DNA from: an uncultured Trueperaceae bacterium
GTDB taxonomy: Bacteria > Deinococcota > Deinococci > Deinococcales > Trueperaceae
NCBI GenBank assembly: GCA_913057165.1
Contig: CAJXNS010000013.1
Coordinates: 1 to 37,194, forward strand
Direction: 5' to 3'
Length of the DNA stretch: 37,194 nucleotides
Position numbers and translations under genes: made by a program. Numbering within the stretch: the first letter of the stretch is position 1; every line of letters begins with the position of its first letter. Positions 6,713 to 16,017 of the stretch are shown here, in pieces. The notes under the pieces are model-generated. The model ran no database searches, was not told the DNA's origin, and was given only the letters and a program-made list of their open reading frames with translations.

Positions 6713-7966
6713 GCCTGCGGCCGAAAGATTCGCATCCTCAGGGTGGGTGTCCGTCGGGAATCGTCTCAACGACCGCAACACCACCAGCAGGGCGAGGACA
6801 ATGAATGCCGCCCCCGCAAAAAAGGGCATGCCGGGCAGTTCGGCCACCGCGCCGGGGCCGGAGAAGGCTCCGAAAAGACTTCCCGAGATGAGCGGAGCCA
6901 CAATGGCAGTCAGCGAGAGTAACGACGTGATGGCGCCCTGAACCCGTCCCTGGTCGGATGAGGGGACGGAGCCTGCGATCAACCCTTGAATGGCGGGACC
7001 GCTGACGTTACCGAGGGCGGTGACGGCGATGACCAGATAGAACCATGTGCCCACCGACGTGAGGCCGTACGCCAGGAATCCTGCCGCATAAACGGTGAGG
7101 CCCACAACCACCGTGCGCCGCTCGCCAATGCGGGCCACCATGGGCCGAACGAGGAGCCCTTGCACGATCGCGGCGGTGATCCCTACGACGGCGAGCGCCA
7201 AGCCGTTTTCCGAGGGTCCCCATGCGAAGCGGTAGTCGGTGTAGAGCACAAAGACGGTCTCCAGGCCGCGTTGCGCGAGGCCGAACAGCATGAAGCCAGC
7301 CGCCAAGCCGGCGACCAGTGGGTATGCCTTCAGGCCAGCCAGCGAGCGTAACGGGTCGATGCGTTTCCAGTCGAAGGGGGCGCGCCGCTCAGGTGGCAGC
7401 GATTCGGGCAGCACCACGAGTCCGTACACCCAGCCGGCGGCGGCAACAGCGGCACTGGCAAGGAACGGCACGCGCAGCCCAAGATCACCGAGCAGGCCAC
7501 CGATCGCAGGCCCGAAAATGAAGCCGAGGCCGAAGGCAACGCCGACGAACCCGAAGTTTCGCGCGCGGGTTTCTTGACTGGAAACGTCGGCGATGTAGGC
7601 GTTGACGGTGGTGATGGTGGCTCCGGTAATGCCTGCGAGCGCACGGCCCACGACCAACCATGCGAGCGTCGGTGACCAGGCGAGGATCAGGTAGCTGAGG
7701 GAGAAGCCGGCTAAGGCCACCAAAATGACGGTGCGGCGTCCAAACCGGTCTGACAACGCCCCGAGCAGGGGCGCGAAGAGGAACTGCATGAGTGCGTAGA
7801 GGGCGGCGATGGCACTGTAGGCGAACGCGGCGTCGCTCGGTCCGCCGGGCAGGAAGCCATCGACCAGTTGCGGAAGGACCGGAATGATAATGCCGATCCC
7901 AAGGATGTCGAGAAACAACACAACCAGTACGAACGGAACGCCGGCTTGCCGCTTGTTGTGGGTCAT
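6710..7966 (-). CDS. MFS drug exporter of the TetA/Bcr type
   Basis: A 418-residue major facilitator protein with about 12 hydrophobic spans. TM1 carries the [14 protein letters not shown] pattern of TetA(A/C)-class transporters; the loop 2-3 motif A appears as [14 protein letters not shown], and motif C as [12 protein letters not shown]. By family it is a proton-driven efflux pump, but its drug range cannot be told from sequence, and environmental TetA-like proteins often do not confer tetracycline resistance. ATG 7966 is preceded by GAGAGG 12 bases upstream and, about 40 bases upstream, by TACCCT. The open frame extends far upstream across the divergent methyltransferase gene; that extension is rejected. 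Confidence 0.9.
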   Translation of the reverse strand: MTHNKRQAGVPFVLVVLFLDILGIGIIIPVLPQLVDGFLPGGPSDAAFAYSAIAALYALMQFLFAPLLGALSDRFGRRTVILVALAGFSLSYLILAWSPTLAWLVVGRALAGITGATITTVNAYIADVSSQETRARNFGFVGVAFGLGFIFGPAIGGLLGDLGLRVPFLASAAVAAAGWVYGLVVLPESLPPERRAPFDWKRIDPLRSLAGLKAYPLVAGLAAGFMLFGLAQRGLETVFVLYTDYRFAWGPSENGLALAVVGITAAIVQGLLVRPMVARIGERRTVVVGLTVYAAGFLAYGLTSVGTWFYLVIAVTALGNVSGPAIQGLIAGSVPSSDQGRVQGAITSLLSLTAIVAPLISGSLFGAFSGPGAVAELPGMPFFAGAAFIVLALLVVLRSLRRFPTDTHPEDANLSAAG

Positions 7967-8004
7967 CAACCAGGGGTTCCTCTCATGATGCCTGCCGGTC
8001 AGGA

Positions 8005-8010
8005 AGGGTA
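8005..8010 (-). promoter_or_regulatory. Candidate -10 box for the MFS exporter gene
   Basis: TACCCT on the minus strand, 38 bases before the ATG at 7966. This gene also has a GAGAGG ribosome-binding sequence, so it would be a leadered message. Confidence 0.4.
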
Positions 8011-8030
8011 GCACCGAGACCGCTGCCGGG

Positions 8031-8036
8031 TACCAT
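8031..8036 (+). promoter_or_regulatory. -10 box of leaderless trmH-family transcript
   Basis: TACCAT lies 6 bases before the GTG at 8043. The divergent exporter promoter box sits about 20 bases away on the other strand. Confidence 0.6.
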
Positions 8037-8042
8037 GCGCGG

Positions 8043-8858
8043 GTGACAGCCGCTCTGATCGAAAGCCCCCAAAACGCGCGCGTCAAAGCGTTGATGCGAC
8101 TCCACCAACGGCGCGAACGGGACCGCACGAACACCGCCCTCTGCGAAGGGCTGCAAGAAACCGCGCACGCGCTGCGGTCAGGCGTCGCCATCCAAGCGTT
8201 GTGGCTCTGCCCGGAATGGACAAGCGCGGACGCCGCCGAGCTTGAAGGCTTAGCCAAACGGCGTGACATCCCGGTTTGGCACCTGTCCCCTGCCGCATTC
8301 AAGCGCATCAGCGTGCGACAAAACCCCGACGGTGTGGCGTGTACCTTCACGCCCCCAGGCGCCAGCGTTGACACCCTCACAGAGTCGGCGCAAGGCCTAC
8401 TCCTGGTCCTTGTCGGTACCGAAAAACCAGGCAACTTAGGGGCGCTCGTGCGATCGGCCGACGCACTCGGCGCCGCGGGCGTCCTGACGGTCACCGGTCG
8501 CGGCTCCGACCCGTGGAATGCCGCTGCGATCCGCACCAGCATGGGTAGCGTCTTCAACATCCCCATTGCCAGCGGCCCTGCGGAACACGTACGCAGCGCG
8601 TTATCGCAACATGGGTGGAGCATGGTGGCAAGCTCGCCTGCTGGGCACGTCAGCCCCTGGCAGATGGACTGGCAAGGACGCGTGGCTCTCGTGGTCGGTC
8701 CGGAACACGAAGGGCTTGATACGGCTTGGCTTGACGCCGCCGACCACACGGTGCGCATCCCGATGGAAGGCGGCGCCGACAGCATGAACGCGTCGGTCTC
8801 AGGTGCGATTCTCCTGTACGAGGCGCTCCGCCACCGGACCATGTCCGGAGCAGACTGA
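8043..8858 (+). CDS. TrmH/SpoU-family RNA 2'-O-methyltransferase
   Basis: A 271-residue SAM-dependent RNA ribose methyltransferase with a SPOUT knot. An N-terminal substrate-binding domain (about 1-100, ending in the FKRISVRQNPDGV region) precedes the catalytic domain, whose three motifs are visible: KPGNLGALVRSADALGA (motif 1), VVGPEHEGL (motif 2) and IPMEGGADSMNASVSGAILLYEA (motif 3). The target could be 23S rRNA or tRNA and is not decided by sequence. The GTG start follows a TACCAT box by six bases. The tiny DUF2256 gene begins on the last base of its stop codon, so the two are co-translated. Confidence 0.92.
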   Translation: MTAALIESPQNARVKALMRLHQRRERDRTNTALCEGLQETAHALRSGVAIQALWLCPEWTSADAAELEGLAKRRDIPVWHLSPAAFKRISVRQNPDGVACTFTPPGASVDTLTESAQGLLLVLVGTEKPGNLGALVRSADALGAAGVLTVTGRGSDPWNAAAIRTSMGSVFNIPIASGPAEHVRSALSQHGWSMVASSPAGHVSPWQMDWQGRVALVVGPEHEGLDTAWLDAADHTVRIPMEGGADSMNASVSGAILLYEALRHRTMSGAD

Positions 8859-9025
8859 TGCCCGCGCAACGCAAGAAACGTGACCTGCCTAGCAAGACGT
8901 GCGCCACCTGCGGCCGGCCCTTCACGTGGCGCCGCAAATGGGCGAAAGACTGGGAGTCGGTGCGTTACTGCTCCAAACGCTGCCGGGGTGCTGCAAGACA
9001 AACGTCTCGGCAACCTGAGCGGTAG
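8858..9025 (+). CDS. DUF2256-family small cysteine-rich protein
   Basis: A 55-residue basic protein. It matches DUF2256 (PF10013): KTCATCGRPFTWRRKW, then KDWESVRYCSKRCR. Four cysteines (C15, C18, C38, C42) make a CxxC...CxxxC set that probably binds one zinc. The ATG shares one base with the TGA of the methyltransferase (TGATG), a clear sign of translational coupling. Function is unknown; in many bacteria DUF2256 genes lie near photolyase/cryptochrome genes, which is not the case here. The TAG stop is also the beginning of the -10 box of the next gene. Confidence 0.9.
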   Translation: MPAQRKKRDLPSKTCATCGRPFTWRRKWAKDWESVRYCSKRCRGAARQTSRQPER

Positions 9026-9028
9026 CAT
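9023..9028 (+). promoter_or_regulatory. -10 box of leaderless DUF454 transcript, overlapping a stop codon
   Basis: TAGCAT is 6 bases before the GTG at 9035, and its TAG is the stop codon of the DUF2256 gene. Confidence 0.6.
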
Positions 9029-9034
9029 GGTCAC

Positions 9035-9505
9035 GTGAGTAACCGGAGCGCAACGACGGCACCCAGACGTGCCATCAGCCAAGAGGAATTGGCGGCGCTT
9101 GAGGCCAAAGACATCCTCCAAAACCCGGTGCTGCGGATGCTGTTCATCGCTTTAGGGTGGGTGGCTGTTGCGTTTGGGACGATCGGGATCTTCGTGCCCG
9201 GCTGGCCGACGACCGTGTGGATTTTGGTGGCGGCGTTTTTCTTTGCGCGATCAAGCCCGCGGTTCTACCGCTGGCTGCTGACGCATCGCGTGTTCGGCCC
9301 AACGGTTCGCGATATCCGCTTAGGACGGGGATTGAGCCGCCGCGTGAAGGCTTACGCCATCAGCATGAACCTGCTGTTTGTTGGGGGTAGCGCCGCCTAC
9401 CTGGGGTTTGGTCGCGACGCTTGGGTCATCGCCGTCATCGTCATCTCGGTCGGCCTCGTCGGTGTGGCGTACATCCTTAAGATGCCAACCCGTCACGACG
9501 GCTGA
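9035..9505 (+). CDS. DUF454 (YbaN-like) inner membrane protein
   Basis: A 156-residue membrane protein of the DUF454/YbaN family (PF04304). The family core is plain: GWVAVAFGTIGIFVPGWPTTVWILVAAFFFARSSPRFYRWLL, then HRVFGPTVRDI, followed by a last pair of hydrophobic segments. Four spans are expected: about 34-50, 55-73, 105-122 and 127-146. No biochemical function is established for the family. The start GTG has a TAGCAT box six bases upstream and no Shine-Dalgarno. It converges on the DUF3084 gene, with 15 bases between stops and no terminator hairpin. Confidence 0.88.
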   Translation: MSNRSATTAPRRAISQEELAALEAKDILQNPVLRMLFIALGWVAVAFGTIGIFVPGWPTTVWILVAAFFFARSSPRFYRWLLTHRVFGPTVRDIRLGRGLSRRVKAYAISMNLLFVGGSAAYLGFGRDAWVIAVIVISVGLVGVAYILKMPTRHDG

Positions 9506-9520
9506 TTCACACGTGCTGCG

Positions 9521-11002
9521 TCAGTCTAAGACGGTTAACTCAAGGCGCGCGGGACCCGAACGGTACACGTCTTCGAGTACGACAATCCCTAAATGCACCG
9601 GACCGGTACGGCGTAGCAGGAGGCTCGCGAATCCTTCCTCGGTCAAGGTCGGGTAGCGAGGCAGCTGGAACTCGTCCAACCCTTCCCGCCGTAACGTTCG
9701 CAACGCGTCGCCTTTCAGTGCGGAGATCGTGCCACGCAGATCGCTTTGGCTGACCGGCTGGTCGGCGGTACCCAAGTGGATATTGCGGGCAACCAGCAGG
9801 CGGCCTTGCTCCACCACAATTTCGTTCTCAAACGCCTCAATGACAACCTCAACCTCAACCGGACTGAACTGGTTATTCGGTGACAGGAAGCGAATCAGGT
9901 CCGACCCTGGGGTTTGCAGGACCGCATCCACGAGAATGGCTTGCTGGTCCGGTCGCAGCGCCACCGCCCCAGCGCCACGACGGGCGGTCAGTTCGCTGGC
10001 TTGCTGCACAAACTCGGAAAGCTGCAGTTGTGCATCTGGAAGTGTGTCCGCATCGATCGAACCGCTGTAGATCAACTCGCCGGTTTCAAACGTCACGTCC
10101 CCAGAGGACGCCCGCTCAAATTCGGCCTGCACGTCACGCAGACGGCGTGATTGTTGTTCCAGTTGACCCGTGAGGTCCTCCACCTGGCCTTGCAGTGCCG
10201 CCGCGCGTGCCGAGGCGTCCTCAATGCGGCCTTCAAGCGTGGCGTTCAGGTTTTCTAGGCGGGCGTTGCGTTGACCAAGCTGCTCGTTGGATGCCGCCAG
10301 CTCGGCGTTGGCAGCCCGTAGGCTCTCCGCTTCGTCACTGAGCGCCTGCGACTCCTGCTCGAGCACGTCAATGATGCCTTGCAGCTGGTTGACCTGCTCA
10401 CGGGCGACACCCACCTCCGAGATCGCAGCATCGCGTTCACTCAGGGCCGAATCACGCGCAGCCGATGCGGCCTCCAGTTCTCCCTGTACGCGTTCAAACT
10501 CGCCTTGCACCCGCCCCAGTTCGGTCTGTAATGCATCCAGTTCACCCGCCAGGGCGGCGGCGTCGGCTTGCAAAGCGTCGCGTTCTTGTGCAGCGGCATC
10601 GCGACTGGCAAGCGCCTCATCGCGGGCTTGTTCGGCGTTGTTGATCGTTTCCCGCGCTCGGGTTAACTCCCCCTCGAGGGTGTCGAGTTCGCCCGCCAGG
10701 CGGTCGACCTGACGGCTTAAGTCACGTTCTTGATCTTGCAGGCGTGACAGCTCACGTGCGGTGGCTTGGGCGTTCAGGATCGTCTGCGCAGCGTTTTCGA
10801 ACGCCAACGCCAGCACGCCAATGGTGCTGATCATGATGAGCAAGCCGGCGAGAATGCCGATCAGCTGACCGGTGCGTTTCGGCCGCGCACCCAGAATGGA
10901 GACGCGGTTGCGTCCCGCCCAGGTGCCCAGTCGGTCGCCCGCCCAGGCGATCACGCCCGCGAGTAGAAGCAGGACCAGAATCAGCCCGATGAGGTACGTC
11001 AT
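9521..11002 (-). CDS. DUF3084 membrane-anchored coiled-coil protein
   Basis: A 493-residue protein in three parts. Two N-terminal membrane spans (about 3-22 and 46-67) flank a basic loop. A long heptad-rich coiled coil of about 220 residues (80-300) follows, with many E/R/L/A repeats such as QERDALQADAAAL. The C-terminal 190 residues form a mixed globular domain that I recognise as DUF3084, a family known mainly from cyanobacteria and Deinococcus; function unknown. The ATG lies 30 bases after lptB with a CAGGA sequence upstream, so the pair is almost surely an operon. A role in envelope organisation or as a partner of the ABC ATPase is an inference from that pairing. Confidence 0.88.
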   Translation of the reverse strand: MTYLIGLILVLLLLAGVIAWAGDRLGTWAGRNRVSILGARPKRTGQLIGILAGLLIMISTIGVLALAFENAAQTILNAQATARELSRLQDQERDLSRQVDRLAGELDTLEGELTRARETINNAEQARDEALASRDAAAQERDALQADAAALAGELDALQTELGRVQGEFERVQGELEAASAARDSALSERDAAISEVGVAREQVNQLQGIIDVLEQESQALSDEAESLRAANAELAASNEQLGQRNARLENLNATLEGRIEDASARAAALQGQVEDLTGQLEQQSRRLRDVQAEFERASSGDVTFETGELIYSGSIDADTLPDAQLQLSEFVQQASELTARRGAGAVALRPDQQAILVDAVLQTPGSDLIRFLSPNNQFSPVEVEVVIEAFENEIVVEQGRLLVARNIHLGTADQPVSQSDLRGTISALKGDALRTLRREGLDEFQLPRYPTLTEEGFASLLLRRTGPVHLGIVVLEDVYRSGPARLELTVLD

Positions 11003-11032
11003 GCCGCACGTCCTGAGGCTGCGTCCATCGCT

Positions 11033-11800
11033 TTAGAGTTGAAAATCGGTCCCGAGGTAGGTGCGGCGTACGTCATCGTCATCGGCGAAGGCGTCCGGGC
11101 TGCCTTCAAAACGCACTTGGCCTTCGTACATCAGCACGATCCGGTCGGCAATGGCCACCGTTTCGCGCACGCTGTGGTCGGTCAGGAGCACGCCAAGGCC
11201 CCGCTGATCCCGCAGGTCTTGAATCAGCAGTTGAATTTCACGAATCGATTTCGGATCAACGCCGGTGAACGGCTCATCGAGCAGGATGAAGGTGGGGTCG
11301 ATCGTCAGACTACGTGCAATCTCCAGACGGCGGCGTTCACCACCGGACAGGGTGCTAGCGCGGTGGTCAGCAAGCTTGGTCAAGCCAAACTCATCAAGCA
11401 GCGAAAACGCGCGTTTTCTGCGACGTTCCTTGGAGGGTTCATGGAACTCAAGGATCGCTAGCAGGTTATCCAGGACGGTCATCCGCCTAAACGCACTGGG
11501 TTCTTGGGCGAGGTACCCGACGCCAGCCTTGGCGCGGCGGTGCATCGGCCAGCGGGTGACGTCCTTCTGCCCAAGCCGGATGGAGCCTGCAGTCGGCCGG
11601 GTGAACCCGACCATCATGTAAAAGCTGGTGGTTTTTCCTGCGCCGTTTGGTCCGAGGAGGGCCACAATCTCACCCGGTTTGACGCTTAGGTTGACGCCAT
11701 CGACGACCTTTTGCCGGCCGTAACGTTTTACGAGCCCTTGGGCCGCCAGCTCCGACGGCGCGGCAGGCGCCACCGCAGGGGTTGCTTGAGGGCTCGTCAT
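11033..11800 (-). CDS. lptB: LptB-type ABC transporter ATP-binding protein
   Basis: A 255-residue ABC ATPase of the LPS-export (LptB/YhbG) class. Walker [10 protein letters not shown] at 50-58, Q-loop in [15 protein letters not shown] (the stretch after Q99 is typical of LptB), signature LSGGE 151-155, Walker B ILLDEP (D175, E176) and the switch His H209 are all present. In proteobacteria LptB drives LptFG and lifts lipopolysaccharide to the outer membrane. Here no lptA, lptC or lptFG lies next to it; the partner in the operon is a DUF3084 gene. Start: ATG seven bases after TAACCT; the open frame upstream, which runs into aceF, is ignored. Confidence 0.9.
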   Translation of the reverse strand: MTSPQATPAVAPAAPSELAAQGLVKRYGRQKVVDGVNLSVKPGEIVALLGPNGAGKTTSFYMMVGFTRPTAGSIRLGQKDVTRWPMHRRAKAGVGYLAQEPSAFRRMTVLDNLLAILEFHEPSKERRRKRAFSLLDEFGLTKLADHRASTLSGGERRRLEIARSLTIDPTFILLDEPFTGVDPKSIREIQLLIQDLRDQRGLGVLLTDHSVRETVAIADRIVLMYEGQVRFEGSPDAFADDDDVRRTYLGTDFQL

Positions 11801-11807
11801 GACGCGT

Positions 11808-11813
11808 AGGTTA
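11808..11813 (-). promoter_or_regulatory. -10 box of leaderless lptB transcript
   Basis: TAACCT on the minus strand, 7 bases before the lptB ATG. It lies downstream of the aceEF terminator, so lptB has its own start. Confidence 0.6.
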
Positions 11814-11863
11814 GCACGGGCTTTTAGGGCGCTTACCTGACCTGATACGGCAATCCGGCACCT

Positions 11864-11900
11864 AAAAAACGCGCCCGGCTTTAGGTTCGACCGGGCGCGC
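11864..11900 (-). terminator. Intrinsic terminator of the aceEF operon
   Basis: On the minus strand a 9-bp GC-only stem (CCCGG core, arms 11870-11878 and 11891-11899) with a 12-base loop is followed by six T residues (11864-11869). It starts about 20 bases after the aceF stop codon. Confidence 0.9.
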
Positions 11901-11921
11901 TTTGCTCGTGTGTGTGGGGGG

Positions 11922-13226
11922 TTAACCCTCGAGGCTGATGAGGAACGGTTCTTCGATCGCTTCACATACCCAGCGTAGGAAGCGGGCGGCGGCGGCACCG
12001 TCGATGAGGCGGTGGTCGTACGTGACCGACAGCGGCATGGTCCGCACCGGATCGAACGATTCCGTGTTGGGATTCCACACCGGTTGAATACCGCCACGCG
12101 CAACACCGAGAATGGCGACGTCGGGCGGGTTGACGATTGGCGTGAACGCGTCGCCACCGATGCCTCCGAGGTTGCTGACGCTGAAGTTACCGCCTTGCAT
12201 GTCGTCCGGACTGAGTTTGCGGTCGCGGGCGCGGGCGGCAAGCTCTCCTAGCTCAACGGCAAGGTCGATCATGCTTTTCTGGTCCGCGTTCTTGACGACC
12301 GGCACCAGCAGGCCGTTATCGGTATCGACGGCCACCCCGACGTTGACGTACTTTTTGTAGACGATTTCGTTGGTGTTGACGTCAATACTGGCGTTGAAAT
12401 CAGGGAATTTTTTGAGTGCGGCCGCGACGATCTTAATGAGCATTGCGGTGGGTGTGAGCTTCGCCCCGCGCGCCTCCGCTTCTTTCTTGTACCGCTGACG
12501 TAGCGCCTCAAAGCGGGTGGCGTCGGCGGTGTCAAAGTGCGTCACCATGGGGACGGTCGACCAGGCCGTCGTCATCGAACGGACGGTGGCTTTGCGGATG
12601 CCGTTCATGGCGACGCGTTCCACGTCACCCCACTTGGTGAAGTCCGGCAGTTCCGCTTGCGCAGGTGCGGCGGGAGCGCCGGCCGCCTGGCGAGGCATGC
12701 CGCCACTGGCGAACGTTTTGACGTCTTCCGCGGAAATGCGTCCCAGAATCCCGGAACCTTGGATCGCTTTTAAGTCCACACCGAGTTCGCGGGCGAGCCT
12801 GCGTACGCTGGGTGCGGCTGGAATGAGGCCCGGTTGGCCGCTGTCGGCCACCGGCGCAGGGGCAGCCGGCGCTGGCTTGGGTGCCTCTGCAGCAGGTGTC
12901 TCGGTCGCTGCTGGCGCTGGAGCTGACAACTCGCTCGGTTCTGGCTCGCTGGCTTCCTCTGGCGCTTCAGCGGCGGGAGCAGCACCGCCGCCTTCGCCGA
13001 CGGCCATGACGACGCTACCGATGGCGACCTCTTCACCCTCTTTGACGTCCACACGTTCGACAACACCGGCGACGGAGGACGGCACTTCAACGACCGCCTT
13101 GTCGGTTTCAAGTTCGAGGACCGTTTGGTCAACCTCGACGGTATCGCCAACTTTGACGAGCACGCCTACAACGGTTCCGACGTCAATTCCCTCGCCAACC
13201 TCGGGTAGCTTCATTTCTGTGGGCAC
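11922..13226 (-). CDS. aceF: Dihydrolipoamide acetyltransferase, E2 of pyruvate dehydrogenase
   Basis: A 434-residue E2 subunit that transfers the acetyl group from lipoate to CoA. There is one lipoyl domain (about 1-78, lipoylated K43 in ETDKAVVEV), an Ala/Pro/Glu-rich flexible linker (about 80-145), a peripheral subunit-binding domain (about 150-190, [12 protein letters not shown]...GRISAEDV) and the acyltransferase core with the HxxxD motif in YDHRLIDG (H405, D409). The GTG start has GGAGG nine bases upstream; the ATG four codons later is a poorer choice. It follows aceE by 18 bases and ends in a strong terminator. No E3 (lpd) gene is in this operon. Confidence 0.95.
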   Translation of the reverse strand: MPTEMKLPEVGEGIDVGTVVGVLVKVGDTVEVDQTVLELETDKAVVEVPSSVAGVVERVDVKEGEEVAIGSVVMAVGEGGGAAPAAEAPEEASEPEPSELSAPAPAATETPAAEAPKPAPAAPAPVADSGQPGLIPAAPSVRRLARELGVDLKAIQGSGILGRISAEDVKTFASGGMPRQAAGAPAAPAQAELPDFTKWGDVERVAMNGIRKATVRSMTTAWSTVPMVTHFDTADATRFEALRQRYKKEAEARGAKLTPTAMLIKIVAAALKKFPDFNASIDVNTNEIVYKKYVNVGVAVDTDNGLLVPVVKNADQKSMIDLAVELGELAARARDRKLSPDDMQGGNFSVSNLGGIGGDAFTPIVNPPDVAILGVARGGIQPVWNPNTESFDPVRTMPLSVTYDHRLIDGAAAARFLRWVCEAIEEPFLISLEG

Positions 13227-13244
13227 GGGTTCACTCCTCCGACT

Positions 13245-15968
13245 TCACGACGTGACGGGGTTGGGTTTTTGCGGGTCGATATTCCACGCCTTGGCGGCCT
13301 CTTTCAGCACGGTCGCCTTCAGCGTTCCGGCGTCAACAAGGGCACGCAGGGCGGTGTAGGCAACGTGCTCGGCGTTCACCTCAAAGTGATCGCGCATCTC
13401 TTCGCGCGCTTCGCTGCGACCGAAACCGTCCGTACCGAGACTGTACAGCGGCACATCAAGGTAGGGCGCCAGCATGTCCGGAAGGGTCTTGACGTAATCG
13501 CTGGCGGCAACCACCGGTTGGGTGTCGCGTCCGTTCAGCATGCGGTCCAGATGCGATTCGGTCGTCTCGTTCGCTTTCTGGCTGCGGCGCTCAGTGCGGG
13601 CGGCATCTTGGGCGTCACGGTAGAGCGCCTTATAACTGGTGATGCTGAACACGTCCGCAGCGACGTTGTGGGCTTCAAGAAGCTCTTGCGCGCGGCGTAC
13701 CTCCGCCAGGATGGAGCCGGAACCGAAGAGCGTGACGCGGGCTTTGTACCGTTTGCTGCTCGGAGCCATGAGATAACCACCGCGGACGATGCCGTCGACC
13801 AGTTCGTCGCGTGACAGGTGTTCAGGAGCAGCAGGCTGCGGCAGGTTTTCGTTCTCGACCGTGAGGTAGTAGAAAACGTCCTCTTTGTCGACGTACATGC
13901 GGCGCATACCGTCTTGAATGATTGCGGCCAACTCGTACGCCGTACCCGGGTCGTAAGCCATCAGGTTCGGCAGGGGTAGCGCCAGCAGATGGCTGTGACC
14001 GTCGGTGTGCTGCAGGCCTTCGCCTGCGAGGGTGGTGCGACCTGCGGTGGCGCCGAGCATGAAGCCTTTGGCGCGTGAGTCGCCCGCCGCCCAGGCAAGA
14101 TCGCCGATCCGCTGGAAGCCGAACATGCTGTAGTAAATGAAGAACGGCACCATGGTCACGCCGTAGTTGATGTGGCTGGTTCCGGCGGCGATGAAGCTGG
14201 ACATGCTTCCCGCTTCGGTGATGCCTTCTTCAAGGATGGCGCCGTCTTTCGATTCCTTGTAGTACATCAGGCTTTCGCGATCCACCGGTTCGTACAGCTG
14301 CCCGGTGGAGGAGTAAATGCCGATCTGGCGGAACAAGGCTTCCATCCCGAAGGTGCGGGCTTCATCAGGGATGATTGGCACAATCCGGTCGCCGTAGTTG
14401 GGGTCTTTAAGCAGCTTCCGCAAGACCGCGACGAACACCATGGTGGTCGATACCTGGCGGTCGCCGGTGCCTTCGTAAAACTCTTCGAAGGCGTCGGGGT
14501 CCGGCTCAGGGAGAGCCTCAGTGGCGTCCACCCGTTCGGGGAGGTAACCGCCGAGGGCTTCGCGTCGCTCTTGGAGGTAGGTGGCTTCCGGCGAACCCTG
14601 CTCCGGTCGGTAGAACGGGTACTCGCCAATCTCGCTGTCCTTGATGGGAATATCGAAACGATCACGGAACGCCTTCATGGCGTCCTCGTCAAGTTTTTTG
14701 GTTTGGTGGGCTGGGTTTTTGCCTTCTGTGGTCTGCCCCAGGCCGTAGCCTTTGACGGTGCGCGCCAAAATGACGGTCGGAGCACCCTTATTTTCAACCG
14801 CACGCTTGAACGCCGCGTAGACCTTGATGGAGTCGTGACCACCGCGGTTGAGCTTGGCGAGATCGTCGTCGCTCCAGCCTTCAATCAACGCCTTGAGTTC
14901 TGGGGTGTTGAAGAAGTTTTCACGCAGTTCGGGCGCACCAAAGGCGGCGTAGCGTTGCGATTCACCGTCCACCATCTGGTCGAAACGCTCAACCAGAACG
15001 CCGTTCTTGTCTTTGGCGAACAGTTCATCCCAGCCGCTTCCCCAGGCGACCTTGATGACGTTCCAGCCGGCGCCACGGAAGATCGCTTCAAGCTCTTGGA
15101 TGATCTTGCCGTTGCCGTACACCGGGCCATCGAGACGCTGCAGGTTGGCGTTGATCACCCAGATGAGGTTGTCCAACTTTTCGCGGGCAGCGAACTTAAT
15201 CGCGCCGAGGGTTTCAACCTCGTCCGTTTCACCGTCCCCAAGGAACGCCCAAATGTTGCCGCTTCCGGGTTCCTTGAGGCCGCGGGCTTCAAGGTAGCGA
15301 GCGAAACGGGCGTTGTAGATCGACATCACGGGCCCGAGGCCCATCGAGACGGTCGGGAACTCCCAGTAGTTGGGCATCAGCCACGGGTGCGGGTAGCTTG
15401 ACAGGCCGGGCGTGTCTTGCAGCTCACGCCGGAAGTTGCGCATGTGTTCTTTGTCGAGGCGGCCTTCAAGGTAACTGCGGGCGTACATGCCGGGGCTGGC
15501 ATGCCCTTGGAAGTACACCAGATCGCGGTCCTTGCCCGCACCACGACCGCGGAAGAAGTGGTTGAACCCCACCTCGTACAGCGTTGCAGCCGAGGCGTAC
15601 GTCGCCAGGTGCCCGCCGATGCCGTCGCTGTACTTATTGGCGCGCACGACCATCGCGATGGCGTTCCAGCGAATCAAGGCGCGAATGCGTCGCTCGATGG
15701 CCAGGTCGCCTGGGTATTCCGGGTCGTCCTCCGCTGGGATGGTGTTGATGTACGGCGTTTCGGCCGTGAAGGGGATTTCAACGCCGCGTTGCTGGGCGAA
15801 GACGTCAAGCTGCTTGAGGAGCTCGCGTACGCGTTCGCGGCCGCCAGACGCAAGGACGTACTCCAAGGAGTCCAGCCATTCACGCGTTTCGACTTCCGTG
15901 AGCGTCGCGAGTTCATTTTCGGTTAGTTGAGAGCGATCGGACGTCCGACCGTTTGGCGTGTTCGCCAT
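13245..15968 (-). CDS. aceE: Pyruvate dehydrogenase E1 component, homodimeric type
   Basis: A 907-residue thiamine diphosphate enzyme that decarboxylates pyruvate and acetylates the E2 lipoyl group, joining glycolysis to the citrate cycle. It is the single-chain AceE form, not the alpha/beta type. The TPP motif runs from GDGETDE (244-250) to NLQRLDGPV (275-283); FNHFFRGR and HASPGMYARSYLEGR nearby are typical AceE active-site segments. Length matches the family (about 890 residues). The ATG at 15968 has GAGAGGAG seven bases upstream; a five-codon longer in-frame start does not. A TAGGCT box about 50 bases upstream of the ATG may be the promoter. Confidence 0.97.
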   Translation of the reverse strand: MANTPNGRTSDRSQLTENELATLTEVETREWLDSLEYVLASGGRERVRELLKQLDVFAQQRGVEIPFTAETPYINTIPAEDDPEYPGDLAIERRIRALIRWNAIAMVVRANKYSDGIGGHLATYASAATLYEVGFNHFFRGRGAGKDRDLVYFQGHASPGMYARSYLEGRLDKEHMRNFRRELQDTPGLSSYPHPWLMPNYWEFPTVSMGLGPVMSIYNARFARYLEARGLKEPGSGNIWAFLGDGETDEVETLGAIKFAAREKLDNLIWVINANLQRLDGPVYGNGKIIQELEAIFRGAGWNVIKVAWGSGWDELFAKDKNGVLVERFDQMVDGESQRYAAFGAPELRENFFNTPELKALIEGWSDDDLAKLNRGGHDSIKVYAAFKRAVENKGAPTVILARTVKGYGLGQTTEGKNPAHQTKKLDEDAMKAFRDRFDIPIKDSEIGEYPFYRPEQGSPEATYLQERREALGGYLPERVDATEALPEPDPDAFEEFYEGTGDRQVSTTMVFVAVLRKLLKDPNYGDRIVPIIPDEARTFGMEALFRQIGIYSSTGQLYEPVDRESLMYYKESKDGAILEEGITEAGSMSSFIAAGTSHINYGVTMVPFFIYYSMFGFQRIGDLAWAAGDSRAKGFMLGATAGRTTLAGEGLQHTDGHSHLLALPLPNLMAYDPGTAYELAAIIQDGMRRMYVDKEDVFYYLTVENENLPQPAAPEHLSRDELVDGIVRGGYLMAPSSKRYKARVTLFGSGSILAEVRRAQELLEAHNVAADVFSITSYKALYRDAQDAARTERRSQKANETTESHLDRMLNGRDTQPVVAASDYVKTLPDMLAPYLDVPLYSLGTDGFGRSEAREEMRDHFEVNAEHVAYTALRALVDAGTLKATVLKEAAKAWNIDPQKPNPVTS

Positions 15969-16017
15969 GGGTACTCCTCTCAAGCCGGCCTCGGGGACCG
16001 GTCACGAAGCGCCGCTT

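Noticed and set aside
7967-9121. Upstream extension of the MFS exporter frame
   Set aside because: It runs antisense through the methyltransferase, DUF2256 and DUF454 genes; ATG 7966 gives the normal TetA-like N-terminus.
12517-13359. 280-codon open frame on the plus strand opposite aceF and the aceE end
   Set aside because: Low-complexity Ala/Ser/Thr product that mirrors the Ala/Pro linker of E2 on the other strand; no start signals.
14172-15401. 409-codon open frame on the plus strand opposite aceE
   Set aside because: It is antisense to a certain gene, its product is compositionally odd and shows no family motif; long antisense frames are expected in GC-rich coding DNA.
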